From: Rodentibacter caecimuris
Lineage (GTDB): Bacteria; Pseudomonadota; Gammaproteobacteria; Enterobacterales; Pasteurellaceae
Length of the DNA: 64,000 nucleotides
Assembly (NCBI RefSeq): GCF_024622045.1
Contig: NZ_JANKBP010000004.1
Strand: one strand, 5' to 3'
A program made the position numbers and the translations under genes. Below the pieces are notes generated by a model, which ran no database searches, was not told the origin of the DNA, and saw nothing but the letters and a program-made list of their open reading frames with translations. Shown here piece by piece: positions 8,756 to 17,206 of the stretch; the stretch's first letter is position 1, and every line of letters begins with the position of its first letter.

Positions 8756-8955
8756 AGTGTGTTTCCTTTATTAGCTTGTTGTAAACGCATTTCACGTTGG
8801 GTTTCACGCAGAACATTTTTCAAAATCGTTTTACGTTGTTTGAGGCTTTGTATGATCAACGCAACAATCGCAACCAAACTAATGCCGTAAGATAGCCATA
8901 CATAAAAGCCATAGCCACCCATATCAAAAAAATCACTCCAAGTTTGGAAAAACAT
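8752..8955 (-). CDS. ccmD: CcmD, small membrane subunit of the haem export complex
   Basis: This 67-residue protein has one membrane segment (about 17-38, after the conserved MGGYGFYVWLSY) and a basic cytoplasmic tail rich in Lys, Arg and Gln. CcmD stabilises the CcmABC-CcmE complex and helps release holo-CcmE. Its identity rests on the YVWxSYG motif, its size and its place between ccmC and ccmE. A stretch of AGGAA lies before the ATG. Confidence 0.88.
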   Translation of the reverse strand: MFFQTWSDFFDMGGYGFYVWLSYGISLVAIVALIIQSLKQRKTILKNVLRETQREMRLQQANKGNTL

Positions 8956-8982
8956 TTTTATTCCTCCATAAAAATATAAAAA

Positions 8983-9726
8983 CTATTTACTACAATCTTT
9001 TGCCAGAGCTTTCACCCATGGGCGTTTTGCATCTTCTCTTAATAATTCCGCACGATAACGCACCAGGGTCAGCCAAATATATAAAGCTAAAAAACCAAAA
9101 ATACATAAAATCAATGGAATTAACATCGGAGCAGCAATAGACGGTTTTTCAAATTTTGTAATACTTGCGCCTTGATGAAGCGTATTCCACCATTCCACAG
9201 AGAAATGAATAATCGGCAAAATCACCACAGTAGTAATACATAAAATACCCGAGGCTTTTGCTCCGATCGCCCGATCGGAAAAACTGGAATAAAGAGCAAG
9301 AATACCAAGATATAAAAAGAATAGAATTAATTCAGCAGTCAGACGGGCATCCCATACCCACCAAGTCCCCCACATCGGTTTGCCCCAAATCGCACCGGTA
9401 ATCAGTGCGAGAAAGGTGAATAATGCGCCAATAGGTGCCATAGCAATCATTGCTAAATGAGCTTGTTTAATTTGCCATACCAGTGCGATCACAGCGGCTA
9501 CCGCCATTGAACCATACACGCCCATTGACCAAATCGCCGTTGGCACATGTACATACATGATTCTGAAACTGTTCCCCTGTTGATAATCTGCCGGCGCATA
9601 GGCCAAGCCCCATACAATACCGACACTTAACAATAACAAACTCAATAGAGCAAACACTGGACTCAATTTACCACAAATTCGATATTGGGTTTCTGGTTTA
9701 GCGTAGGGATGTAACCAGTTCCACAT
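8983..9726 (-). CDS. ccmC: CcmC, haem transfer to CcmE
   Basis: This 247-residue membrane protein of the haem-handling family has six predicted helices. It has the WWD motif WGTWWVWDARLT (119-130) and a conserved His60 in YVHVPTAIW on the first periplasmic loop; a second conserved His lies near residue 184. CcmC binds haem and loads it onto CcmE. The gene is 27 bases upstream of ccmD and 59 bases downstream of ccmB; the second gap contains an uptake signal (9761-9769). Confidence 0.95.
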   Translation of the reverse strand: MWNWLHPYAKPETQYRICGKLSPVFALLSLLLLSVGIVWGLAYAPADYQQGNSFRIMYVHVPTAIWSMGVYGSMAVAAVIALVWQIKQAHLAMIAMAPIGALFTFLALITGAIWGKPMWGTWWVWDARLTAELILFFLYLGILALYSSFSDRAIGAKASGILCITTVVILPIIHFSVEWWNTLHQGASITKFEKPSIAAPMLIPLILCIFGFLALYIWLTLVRYRAELLREDAKRPWVKALAKDCSK

Positions 9727-9785
9727 AACAAAGCCTCACAAAAAAATAAAAAGAAAAACAACCGCACTTTCGCACAGTTGTCGAA

Positions 9786-10451
9786 TTAATTATCCAAACT
9801 AATACGCAATGCCGCAGCCACCGCAAAAGGCGAAAGCGTCATCGCACCTACCATCATCGCACCTAAAATTGCAAGTTGCCCCGTATAAGGCAAATTCAAA
9901 CCGGCTGCATCCAATACGGAAGATGCGAAAATCAACACGGGAATAAACAACGGCACTACAAGTAAACTGAGCAACACACCGCCCTTACGTAATCCTACGG
10001 TTAATGCAACACCAATCGCACCGATACAACTCAATACCGGCGTACCAAGAAGCAAGGTTAGCACTAGCGCCCACCAAAGATGTACTTCAAGAGAAAGTAA
10101 TAATGCCGCAATTGGCGAAAGTAAAATCAGTGGCAAACCGGTTAAAAGCCAATGTGCGATAACCTTGGACAACGCCGTTAATACGAGAGGTTGCTTGGTC
10201 AGCATTAATTGCTCAAGTGAACCGTCAATAAAATCATCACGGAACAAACGTTCAAAAGAAAGCAATGCAGAAAGTAAAGCCGCCACCCAAGCAATTCCGG
10301 GTGCAATGCGTGAAAGTAATTTAGGATCCGGCCCAATCACAAGTGGAAATAACGTGATAACAATCAAAAAAAACCACAGTGGATTTAAAATCTCTGACCG
10401 TTTACGCATTGCAATTTTTAATTCACGTTTAATTACTTCTAGAAAAATCAT
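9786..10451 (-). CDS. ccmB: CcmB, ABC membrane subunit for haem loading
   Basis: This very hydrophobic 221-residue protein has about six membrane segments and the CcmB-type start FLEVIKRELKIAMRKRSEILNPL (in two parts, FLEVIKRELKIA and MRKRSEILNPL). It pairs with the ATPase CcmA; ATP hydrolysis by CcmAB frees holo-CcmE from CcmC. The start is 4 bases after the ccmA stop. Confidence 0.94.
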   Translation of the reverse strand: MIFLEVIKRELKIAMRKRSEILNPLWFFLIVITLFPLVIGPDPKLLSRIAPGIAWVAALLSALLSFERLFRDDFIDGSLEQLMLTKQPLVLTALSKVIAHWLLTGLPLILLSPIAALLLSLEVHLWWALVLTLLLGTPVLSCIGAIGVALTVGLRKGGVLLSLLVVPLFIPVLIFASSVLDAAGLNLPYTGQLAILGAMMVGAMTLSPFAVAAALRISLDN

Positions 10452-10455
10452 TCAC

Positions 10456-11094
10456 TTATTCCGCTTTATACTGTACTAAATTAAGTTTCTGCAAACGCAT
10501 ACTCGGCACATCTTGATGGCTTGTCATTAATACAATGCCACCTTGTTTTGCATGCTCATCAAAAAGTGCGGTCAAAATTTCCACGCCTTTTTTATCAATC
10601 GCCGTAAAAGGTTCATCTAAAATCCATAACGGTGCATGAGAAAGCCATAATCTTGCTAATGCAATACGTCGTTGTTGCCCCGCTGAAAGTTGTGCGGCGG
10701 GTAGATCTTCACGCCCCAAAAGTCCGACTTTCGCTAATACGTCCCAAAGTGCGTCATCTCCCTGCTCCGCTTGGCTAATGCGTTGATAAAATTGCAGATT
10801 CTCTAACGCTGTCAGTTCTGGTTTTACGCCGGAAAAATGCCCTAGATAAAGTAAATCCTGATAGTAAATTTCCCGTTGTTTGGAAATAAGTTCAGAATTC
10901 CACCGCACTTCACCTTCTAACGGTTGTGCAAGCCCGGCTAAAATACGCAATAAACTGGTTTTTCCGATACCATTATGTCCCTCAATCTGCACAAAATCAC
11001 CACTGTTAAAATTGCACGATAAACCGGAAAAAAGCAAACTCTCACCACGTTGGCAGGCAAGCTCTTTGATAGATAAATTGTGAGACTTAGACAT
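10456..11094 (-). CDS. ccmA: CcmA, ABC ATPase for cytochrome c maturation
   Basis: This cytoplasmic ATP-binding subunit has Walker A GHNGIGKTS (about 39-47), signature LSAGQQRRIA and Walker B LWILDEPF. I use ATG 11094, giving 212 residues, rather than a GTG four codons upstream, because the upstream codons are only a Phe run. Neither start has a clear ribosome site. It is the first gene of the nine-gene ccm operon. A possible extended -10 (TGTGATAGAAT) lies about 25-35 bases upstream. Confidence 0.95.
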   Translation of the reverse strand: MSKSHNLSIKELACQRGESLLFSGLSCNFNSGDFVQIEGHNGIGKTSLLRILAGLAQPLEGEVRWNSELISKQREIYYQDLLYLGHFSGVKPELTALENLQFYQRISQAEQGDDALWDVLAKVGLLGREDLPAAQLSAGQQRRIALARLWLSHAPLWILDEPFTAIDKKGVEILTALFDEHAKQGGIVLMTSHQDVPSMRLQKLNLVQYKAE

Positions 11095-11261
11095 AAAGAA
11101 AAACACGAATATTGAATTGCGGTCATTCTATCACAAGTGAAAAATTTAACGAGATTTTAAGTAGTCAAAACAATTAACTATTTGGTAGTAGATTGTAGGT
11201 TTTATTGACTTAGAACAAGCTTCATTTGAATACTCAATTTCTACAAAAGGGAAAACATTTA

Positions 11262-11275
11262 ATGATCTAAATCAA
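11262..11275 (+). promoter_or_regulatory. Candidate FNR box of sodA
   Basis: ATGATctaaATCAA matches the FNR consensus TTGATnnnnATCAA at nine of ten fixed positions. It lies where the -35 element would be for the extended -10 TGCTAGTAT at 11282-11290, so binding should repress. SodA is a known FNR/ArcA-repressed gene in E. coli. Confidence 0.5.
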
Positions 11276-11281
11276 CTTTTC

Positions 11282-11290
11282 TGCTAGTAT
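11282..11290 (+). promoter_or_regulatory. Probable sodA promoter (extended -10)
   Basis: TGCTAGTAT fits an extended -10 element (TGn followed by a TATAAT-like hexamer). It lies about 95 bases upstream of the sodA ATG, and the -35 region has no good match. This is inferred from sequence only. Confidence 0.35.
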
Positions 11291-11385
11291 TTTCCCCTTA
11301 GTACTTTTTGGTTAAAGCTTTTGCATTTTTAGCTGACAGCCAAATCGGCTCAAATGAAAACTCATTTTATAAGAAGGAATGAATT

Positions 11386-12033
11386 ATGGCTTACACTCTA
11401 CCTGAATTAGGCTACGCTTATGATGCCTTAGAACCTCATTTTGATGCTCAAACGATGGAAATTCACCATAGTAAACATCACCAAGCCTACGTAAATAATG
11501 CCAATGCGGCACTAGAAGGCTTACCGGCTGAATTTACCGAAATTTGCGCAGGTCAATTAATTTCTCAACTTGACAAACTTCCGGCAGAAAAACGTGTCGC
11601 ATTACGTAATAATGCCGGCGGTCACGCAAATCATAGTTTATTCTGGAAATCCTTGAAAAAAGGAACTACATTACAAGGTGCATTGAAAGAAGCAATCTTA
11701 CGCGATTTTGGTTCTGTCGAAGCCTTTCAAGCCGAATTCGAAAAAGCGGCGGCAACCCGCTTCGGTTCAGGTTGGGCATGGTTGGTGTTAACTACCGAAG
11801 GAAAACTCGCGGTTGTTTCCACAGCAAACCAAGATAATCCACTAATGGGTAAAGAAATTGCAGGTTGTGAAGGTTTCCCACTTTTAGGCTTAGACGTTTG
11901 GGAACACGCCTACTACTTGAAATTCCAAAATCGTCGCCCGGATTACATTAAAGAATTTTGGAATGTTGTAAACTGGGATTATGTTGCAGAGCGTTTTGAA
12001 AAGAAAGCGGCTGATTGCAATCACGCCAAATAA
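11386..12033 (+). CDS. sodA: SodA, manganese superoxide dismutase
   Basis: This cytosolic enzyme turns superoxide into hydrogen peroxide and oxygen. All four metal ligands are visible: His27 (MEIHHSKHH), His83 (GGHANH), Asp170 and His174 (GLDVWEHAYY). Gly79 and Gln149 (ANQDNPLMG) point to the Mn rather than the Fe form. The length of 215 is normal for a SodA. AGAAGGA lies upstream of ATG 11386. The gene is monocistronic between its own promoter and a strong terminator, and divergent from the ccm operon. Confidence 0.96.
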   Translation: MAYTLPELGYAYDALEPHFDAQTMEIHHSKHHQAYVNNANAALEGLPAEFTEICAGQLISQLDKLPAEKRVALRNNAGGHANHSLFWKSLKKGTTLQGALKEAILRDFGSVEAFQAEFEKAAATRFGSGWAWLVLTTEGKLAVVSTANQDNPLMGKEIAGCEGFPLLGLDVWEHAYYLKFQNRRPDYIKEFWNVVNWDYVAERFEKKAADCNHAK

Positions 12034-12045
12034 TCAATGAACGAC

Positions 12046-12078
12046 AAAAGTGCGGTCAATTTTGACCGCACTTTTTAT
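12046..12078. terminator. Bidirectional terminator from two head-to-head uptake signals
   Basis: Arms 12046-12059 and 12062-12075 form a perfect 14-bp stem (AAAAGTGCGGTCAA / TTGACCGCACTTTT) with T's after it. It lies 13 bases after the sodA stop and overlaps the stop codon of the convergent methyltransferase gene, so it can serve both. Confidence 0.85.
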
Positions 12079-12519
12079 ATCCACCGCCTAACTTTCGATT
12101 TATACCGACGATATGTATCCCCAAATTTCTTTTCTAAATAGATTTCTTCTCGAGAAATTTGGAATCGATTCATTAAAAATATAAAGATAATGACCCCACT
12201 CCAAGCCAATAAATGCCCTAACCATAATGCCCATGATACAAGAATCAGTAATAGACTCAGGTACATTGGGTTACGCGTGATTTGAAAAATACCGGATGTG
12301 ACAAGCCTTGTCGTTTTATCCAACTGTTTCGGATCAATAGATGTGTCATTGCGATAAAATTGCCATACACTCGCAGCAGCAACCAAAATAGAGACTAGAA
12401 TAAAAAACCAAATCGCATAAAAAAAATCTGGAATATCGCCCTATTTGAGGTAAAGCATACATCACCACACCAATGGAGAAACAAAGAATCGGGGGAGGAA
12501 GTGGAAATAAAAAGCGCAT
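12075..12519 (-). pseudogene. Isoprenylcysteine carboxyl methyltransferase-like membrane protein, frameshifted
   Basis: The 3' part (12075 to about 12437) encodes a membrane methyltransferase-like protein with the family signature RNPMYLSLLL and a C-terminal EKKFGDTYRRY helix. No good start exists in that frame. Upstream, from ATG 12519, the +1 frame gives MRFLFPLPPPILCF and MYALPQIG. The two frames join if one G is removed from the GGG run at 12439-12441 (minus strand), giving PQIGDIPDFFYAIW and a normal length of about 148 residues. So this is either a one-base inactivating insertion, a phase-variable or corrected site, or a sequencing error. Confidence 0.78.
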
Positions 12520-12546
12520 AAAACAAACGCCCTCTCGGGCGCTTTA
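12520..12546 (-). terminator. Terminator of the rlmN-yfgM operon
   Basis: On the minus strand GCGCCC, loop GAGA, GGGCG(T) is followed by TTTGTTTT. It lies directly after the yfgM stop and ends where the start codon of the next gene begins. Confidence 0.8.
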
Positions 12547-12548
12547 TA

Positions 12549-13163
12549 CTAAAGATTGTTTAACTTCATTTGAGCCATTTGCTGTTCTAACGAGCTACCC
12601 GTTTGAAGCACTTGCTCAAAACTATTTTTTGCCGCAACAGTGTCGCCTTTTGCCAACTGAATATCACCGACTAAAAGTATTTTGCGTGCATTAAAACCAG
12701 CACTCTTTACCTGTTCGAGTGTTGATAATGCACTATCTAATTGACCTAACTGGAACTGCACGGCACTTAAACGTAACGCGGCAAGTGATGTCAATAAGTC
12801 ATCTTGAGATTGTGTTAAAACCTGCTGTAAAGCAACTTCGGCACTCGCAAAATCTTGTTTTGCCACCGCATTTTTTGCTTCGTCAAACAAGGCAAAGACT
12901 GCATAACTGGTTTTACTATTCGCTTGAATGAATTCCGTTAATTTCGCTTTCTGAGCGGTAGGAGCTTGCTCGGCCGCATAAACTAAAGCATCATATCCTG
13001 CCGAGGCTTCAGCTATTTGATTTGCTTGATAAGTCTGCCAATAACGCCAGCCAAACACGCCGGCCACACCCAAAATAAAAGCGACAATGATAGTTTTGCC
13101 GTTTTCTTTCCACCATTCTTTTAACTGGTTAATCTCTTGTTCTTCTTCAATGGAGTATGCCAT
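12549..13163 (-). CDS. yfgM: YfgM, ancillary SecYEG translocon subunit
   Basis: This 204-residue protein has a short cytoplasmic start (EEEQEINQLKEWWKENG), one membrane segment (about 24-42) and a periplasmic TPR-like domain. YfgM binds SecYEG and PpiD and is thought to help hand secreted proteins to periplasmic chaperones. The start motif and the position after hisS match E. coli. There bamB and der follow; here a terminator and an unrelated gene follow. Confidence 0.9.
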   Translation of the reverse strand: MAYSIEEEQEINQLKEWWKENGKTIIVAFILGVAGVFGWRYWQTYQANQIAEASAGYDALVYAAEQAPTAQKAKLTEFIQANSKTSYAVFALFDEAKNAVAKQDFASAEVALQQVLTQSQDDLLTSLAALRLSAVQFQLGQLDSALSTLEQVKSAGFNARKILLVGDIQLAKGDTVAAKNSFEQVLQTGSSLEQQMAQMKLNNL

Positions 13164-13181
13164 ATCTTTTTCCTTTATAAA

Positions 13182-14453
13182 TTAAAATTGAGATTGAATA
13201 TAATCAATAACTTGTTCAACTTCAAAGGTTTGTTGTTCAACCCCACCGTGTAAATGTTTCACAACTACCTGACTATTTTGCACTTCACTTTCACCAATGA
13301 CTAAAGCTAAAGTCGCACCGGATTTATCCGCACGTTTAAATTGTTTTTTAAAATTCCCCCCCGAGCAATGTTGCATAACCCGTAAGTGCGGTAATGCTGA
13401 ACGAATTTTTTCAGCAATTTGTAAAGCAGCTAAAGTCGTATCTTCCCCTTGATGAATTACATAAATATCGACCGCACTTTTTAATGGTATGGCTACATTA
13501 AGTTCTTGTACCAATAAAACTAAGCGCTCCAGTCCCATCGCAAAGCCTACACCGGACGTAGCGTGTCCGCCAAGCTGCTCAACTAAACCGTCATAGCGAC
13601 CGCCGCCGCATACCGTGCCTTGCGCACCCAGTGCAGAAGTTACCCATTCAAACACCGTTTTATTGTAATAATCCAATCCCCGTACAAGCTTTGGATTAAT
13701 TTCATATTGAATTCCCACTGCATCTAATAAAGCACATAATTGAGCAAAATGTACACGGCTTTCTTCATCCAAATAATCAAGGAGTTTCGGTGCATTATCT
13801 AATACTTTTTGTAATTCTTGATTTCTAGTATCTAAAATACGCAGAGGGTTTTTCACTAAACGTTCTTTTTCTTCTTCGCTCATTAGATCTTGATATTTTT
13901 CCAAGAATTCTACCAATGCGGAGCGATAACTTGCTCTTGCTTCCAATGAACCGATTGAGTTTAGTTGCAGAGAAACCTGCTGATCAATACCTAATTTTTT
14001 CCAAAGTCTCGCCGTTAAAATAATTAGCTCGGCATCGATTTCCGGATTTGCAATACCAAAAACTTCTACTCCCGCTTGATGGAACTGGCGATAACGTCCC
14101 TTTTGCGGACGTTCATGGCGAAACATCGGGCCCATATACCACAAACGCTGTTCATTATTATAAATCCAACCATGTTCAATCGCTGCCCGCACACAACCTG
14201 CAGTCCCCTCAGGGCGAAGGGTTAATTGTTCATCGTTATCCCAAAAAGTGTACATTTCCTTTGAAACAACATCCGTTACTTCGCCAATAGCACGGGCAAA
14301 TAACGGTGTACTTTCAACAATCGGCATACGCACTTCAGAGTAACCATAACTGTTTAATACTTCACGTACCTGCATTTCAACCCATTGCCATAATGGGGAT
14401 TCTGTTGGTGGACAATCGTTCATACCACGAATTGCTTGAATTGTTTTTGCCAC
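13182..14453 (-). CDS. hisS: HisS, histidyl-tRNA synthetase
   Basis: This 423-residue class II synthetase attaches histidine to tRNA-His. Visible motifs are motif 2 FRHERPQKGRYRQFHQAG, the histidine-specific LVRGLDYYNKTVFEW, GGGRYDGL and motif 3 GFAMGLERL. The C-terminal anticodon-binding domain runs from about 325 to the end. The gene is 9 bases after ispG. Uptake signals lie inside it at 13384 and 13473; the second encodes KSAV. Confidence 0.97.
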   Translation of the reverse strand: MAKTIQAIRGMNDCPPTESPLWQWVEMQVREVLNSYGYSEVRMPIVESTPLFARAIGEVTDVVSKEMYTFWDNDEQLTLRPEGTAGCVRAAIEHGWIYNNEQRLWYMGPMFRHERPQKGRYRQFHQAGVEVFGIANPEIDAELIILTARLWKKLGIDQQVSLQLNSIGSLEARASYRSALVEFLEKYQDLMSEEEKERLVKNPLRILDTRNQELQKVLDNAPKLLDYLDEESRVHFAQLCALLDAVGIQYEINPKLVRGLDYYNKTVFEWVTSALGAQGTVCGGGRYDGLVEQLGGHATSGVGFAMGLERLVLLVQELNVAIPLKSAVDIYVIHQGEDTTLAALQIAEKIRSALPHLRVMQHCSGGNFKKQFKRADKSGATLALVIGESEVQNSQVVVKHLHGGVEQQTFEVEQVIDYIQSQF

Positions 14454-14462
14454 AAGTTTTCC

Positions 14463-15569
14463 TTAAATAATACGATTTTTGGGATCTTGCAATGCGACTT
14501 TCGCACGGATCTTTGCTTCTAATTGATTGATAATATCTTCGTTATCAAACCGCTCTTTTTGACGCTCGCCATCTATATAATAACCGCTTTTCTTATTCCC
14601 ACCTGTTACGCCGAGATCAGAGACTAAGGCTTCACCCGGTCCATTTACGACACAGCCGATAATAGATACATCCATCGGTGTAATAATATCTTCAAGACGT
14701 TGTTCTAAAGCATTCACTGTACCGATCACATCAAATTCTTGACGAGAACAGGTTGGACAGGCAATAAAATTAATTCCTCGGGAACGAATACGCAACGATT
14801 TTAAAATATCAAAACCTACTTTGATTTCTTCCACAGGATCTGCCGCCAAGGAAACTCGTAGGGTATCTCCTATTCCCTCAGCGAGTAGCATTCCTAAACC
14901 GATTGCCGATTTAACAGCTCCGGCACGCGCACCACCGGCTTCGGTAATCCCTAGGTGTAACGGCTGTTTAATCGCTTTTGCCAGTAAACGATAAGATTCT
15001 ACCGCCAAAGACACATCGGATGCTTTCACGCTTACTTTAAATTGATCAAAGTTAAAACGATCTAAAATCTCTACGTGACGCAATGCAGACTCAACAAGTG
15101 CTTCGGGAGTAGGCTCACCGTATTTCTCTTGAATGTCTTTCTCTAAAGAACCGGCATTCACACCAATGCGAATAGGGATATTTTTATCACGAGCACAATC
15201 CACTACTGCACGAATACGATCCTCTCGTCCGATGTTACCGGGATTTATACGCAAACAATCTACACCATACTCAGCAACTTTTAATGCAATACGGTAGTCA
15301 AAATGGATGTCTGCTATCAATGGTATACTAACTTGCTGTTTAATAATTTTAAACGCTTCAGCAGCATCCATGGTCGGCACCGAAACACGCACAATATCGG
15401 CGCCTACACGCTCTAAAGATTTAATCTGAGCAACCGTAGAATCAATATCCGTAGTGCGCGTATTTGTCATAGATTGCACGGCAATCGGTGCATCTCCACC
15501 AATCGGTACATTACCTACATAAATTTTTGTCGATTCACGACGCTTAATTATCGGTTGAAAAGCTGACAT
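14463..15569 (-). CDS. ispG: IspG (GcpE), HMBPP synthase
   Basis: This [4Fe-4S] enzyme of the MEP isoprenoid pathway reduces methylerythritol cyclodiphosphate to HMBPP. The cluster ligands are visible in IACPTCSRQEF (two Cys) and IIGCVVNGPGEA (third Cys and the Glu ligand). I chose the second ATG (15569, giving MSAFQPII) because AAGGA is spaced 6 bases from it but abuts the first ATG at 15575. Length is 368, near that of E. coli. It depends on Fe-S clusters, presumably from the isc system further right. Confidence 0.96.
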   Translation of the reverse strand: MSAFQPIIKRRESTKIYVGNVPIGGDAPIAVQSMTNTRTTDIDSTVAQIKSLERVGADIVRVSVPTMDAAEAFKIIKQQVSIPLIADIHFDYRIALKVAEYGVDCLRINPGNIGREDRIRAVVDCARDKNIPIRIGVNAGSLEKDIQEKYGEPTPEALVESALRHVEILDRFNFDQFKVSVKASDVSLAVESYRLLAKAIKQPLHLGITEAGGARAGAVKSAIGLGMLLAEGIGDTLRVSLAADPVEEIKVGFDILKSLRIRSRGINFIACPTCSRQEFDVIGTVNALEQRLEDIITPMDVSIIGCVVNGPGEALVSDLGVTGGNKKSGYYIDGERQKERFDNEDIINQLEAKIRAKVALQDPKNRII

Positions 15570-15581
15570 TATCATTCCTTA

Positions 15582-16589
15582 TTAAGGTTGTGAAAGTTTA
15601 AATTTTGCGACACGCCCGTCCACTTTTAGAGGATAATCCTGCCCCTTATAAGTGATACGAACATTCCCCGGTGCCCCTACAATCAATGAAAATTCATTAC
15701 CGCTAAAGGTTAAGACTTCACCTTGCTTATATTCTTTTTGTGCAAGCACTTTTCGATTCTGATCTTTTATACTTAACCAACTGGTATTTTTTAATATTTC
15801 CACGACTAAATCACCTTGAGCAGCCGGCGGAGGCGGAGAAATAGTTGGATCTTCAACCGCACTTTGCATATCAGGAATCGCAATTTCGTTCAACGTTGTG
15901 TCTTCGCCAGAAGTGATTGATTTAGGTAATACATTTTGTTCAGTCTGAGCAGAAATAACCTCTTGGCTAGCTTTTACTTCAGCCATTTCCATACTATTAG
16001 CTTGAGTATTTTCCGGCTGGATCGGTTGAACACTTGGCAGTTCAGTAGGTGAAACGGAGGAACTTTCCGATACTGTTTGGGTAGTTTCTACATTTGACAC
16101 ATAACTTTGCACTAAGGTATCACGCTCTTCATTAGATTTTTGATAGTTCTGCCACCACCACAAGCCCGTCATACTTAATGCGACTAAAAGCACTAATGCG
16201 GTTAAATAGCCAACCCAACGACTGTGAGAAGAATATTGATTTACCGAGCGAGTAGAACGAGCATTTTTTCCCAAATCATTTTGTTCGTCTTCCCCAAAAG
16301 AGAGATCGGCCCAAAGACTTTCAGGTAAACGCAGAAACTTCCCATAATTGCGTACATAGCCTTTCATGAAAGCCGCAGGCACATTTTTTTGGATAAATTC
16401 ATTATTTTCGATTTGAGCTAAAATCGCGGGACGTAATGTAATTTGCTTAGAGACATCTTCAAGAGATAGATTTAAGGCTTCGCGGGCCTCACGAAATTTA
16501 TCTCCCAAAGATATAGGTTGATCTGCTTGCGTTTTCGTTTCCATTTGTTCAGCCTGGGCATCCATAATGTTTATTAATTTATGAGACAT
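15582..16589 (-). CDS. rodZ: RodZ, cytoskeleton-linked cell-shape protein
   Basis: RodZ links MreB filaments to the membrane. The cytoplasmic part has an Xre-like helix-turn-helix (LGDKFREAREALNLSLEDV to about AFMKGYVRNY), then a basic stretch, one membrane segment (about WVGYLTALVLLVALSMTGLW), a Ser/Thr/Gln-rich periplasmic linker and a C-terminal beta domain. The start is unsure: in-frame choices are TTG 16631, ATG 16589, ATG 16565 and ATG 16544. None has a strong ribosome site; 16544 has AGG at a fair distance. Homologues of the HTH begin near residue 45 of the longest form, so a shorter start is quite possible. Confidence 0.86.
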   Translation of the reverse strand: MSHKLINIMDAQAEQMETKTQADQPISLGDKFREAREALNLSLEDVSKQITLRPAILAQIENNEFIQKNVPAAFMKGYVRNYGKFLRLPESLWADLSFGEDEQNDLGKNARSTRSVNQYSSHSRWVGYLTALVLLVALSMTGLWWWQNYQKSNEERDTLVQSYVSNVETTQTVSESSSVSPTELPSVQPIQPENTQANSMEMAEVKASQEVISAQTEQNVLPKSITSGEDTTLNEIAIPDMQSAVEDPTISPPPPAAQGDLVVEILKNTSWLSIKDQNRKVLAQKEYKQGEVLTFSGNEFSLIVGAPGNVRITYKGQDYPLKVDGRVAKFKLSQP

Positions 16590-16635
16590 AATTAAAGGCT
16601 GAATTTTAAAGTCCAAAGCAATTTTTGGCAATGTT

Positions 16636-17181
16636 TTATTTGATTAGACTTAGTTTTTCCGCACGATTCACATCTATTTGTCGTAATTTGTCGATTGCTT
16701 TTTGATAAGCCTCCGATTGATTTAGCGCCTGTGAGCAAAGTGCCATATTTTCATAAGTATCTGCCTGACGGTAATAATTAGGCGAAAGTAAGGCAAGTTC
16801 AAATTGCTTATTGGCTTGTTCAAACTCACCTTGACTACATAAAAACGCGCCAAAATTATTATGTACATCGCCTTGTTTTTCATCAAGTGTTATGGATTTT
16901 AGATAAGATTTTCTTGCTTCATTAACATCGCCTTGCAATTGATGAAAATGTGCAAAGGCAGAATGAACAAGATAATACTCTTGATCATGTGCTAACGCTT
17001 TATCAAGATTTTGTTTTGCTTGAATAAAATTATTTTGCTGCAAATAACCGAGAGCCAGTTCGACTCGCGCTTTTGCCGCCTGTTGTTTATTAAAATCAGA
17101 AGAGGGTGCTTGCGAAACACAAGCTGAAAAAACAAGAGGAAAAATGACCGCACTTAAAAATCGAATAAATAAAGATCTCAT
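16636..17181 (-). CDS. pilF: PilF/PilW-type TPR lipoprotein (type IV pilus biogenesis)
   Basis: This 181-residue lipoprotein has signal MRSLFIRFLSAVIFPLVFSAC with lipobox FSAC and several TPR repeats (ARVELALGYLQQNNFIQAKQ, HNNFGAFLCSQGEFEQANKQ). PilF/PilW is the outer-membrane pilotin that helps assemble the PilQ secretin. In Pasteurellaceae type IV pilus-like machinery serves DNA uptake, so this fits the dense uptake signals. One such signal (17147-17155) lies in the signal-peptide codons and encodes SAV. The gene sits between rlmN and rodZ, its usual place. Confidence 0.85.
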   Translation of the reverse strand: MRSLFIRFLSAVIFPLVFSACVSQAPSSDFNKQQAAKARVELALGYLQQNNFIQAKQNLDKALAHDQEYYLVHSAFAHFHQLQGDVNEARKSYLKSITLDEKQGDVHNNFGAFLCSQGEFEQANKQFELALLSPNYYRQADTYENMALCSQALNQSEAYQKAIDKLRQIDVNRAEKLSLIK

Positions 17182-17206
17182 TTTTCCTCCAATTACTATA
17201 GTTTCA

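Noticed and set aside
10456..11106. ccmA start at GTG 11106
   Set aside because: It adds only MFFF before the conserved MSKSHN-type start and has no better ribosome site.
12075..12386. Intact short methyltransferase starting near 12386
   Set aside because: The start would be a TTG inside a membrane helix, and the missing N-terminus is found in the neighbouring frame upstream.
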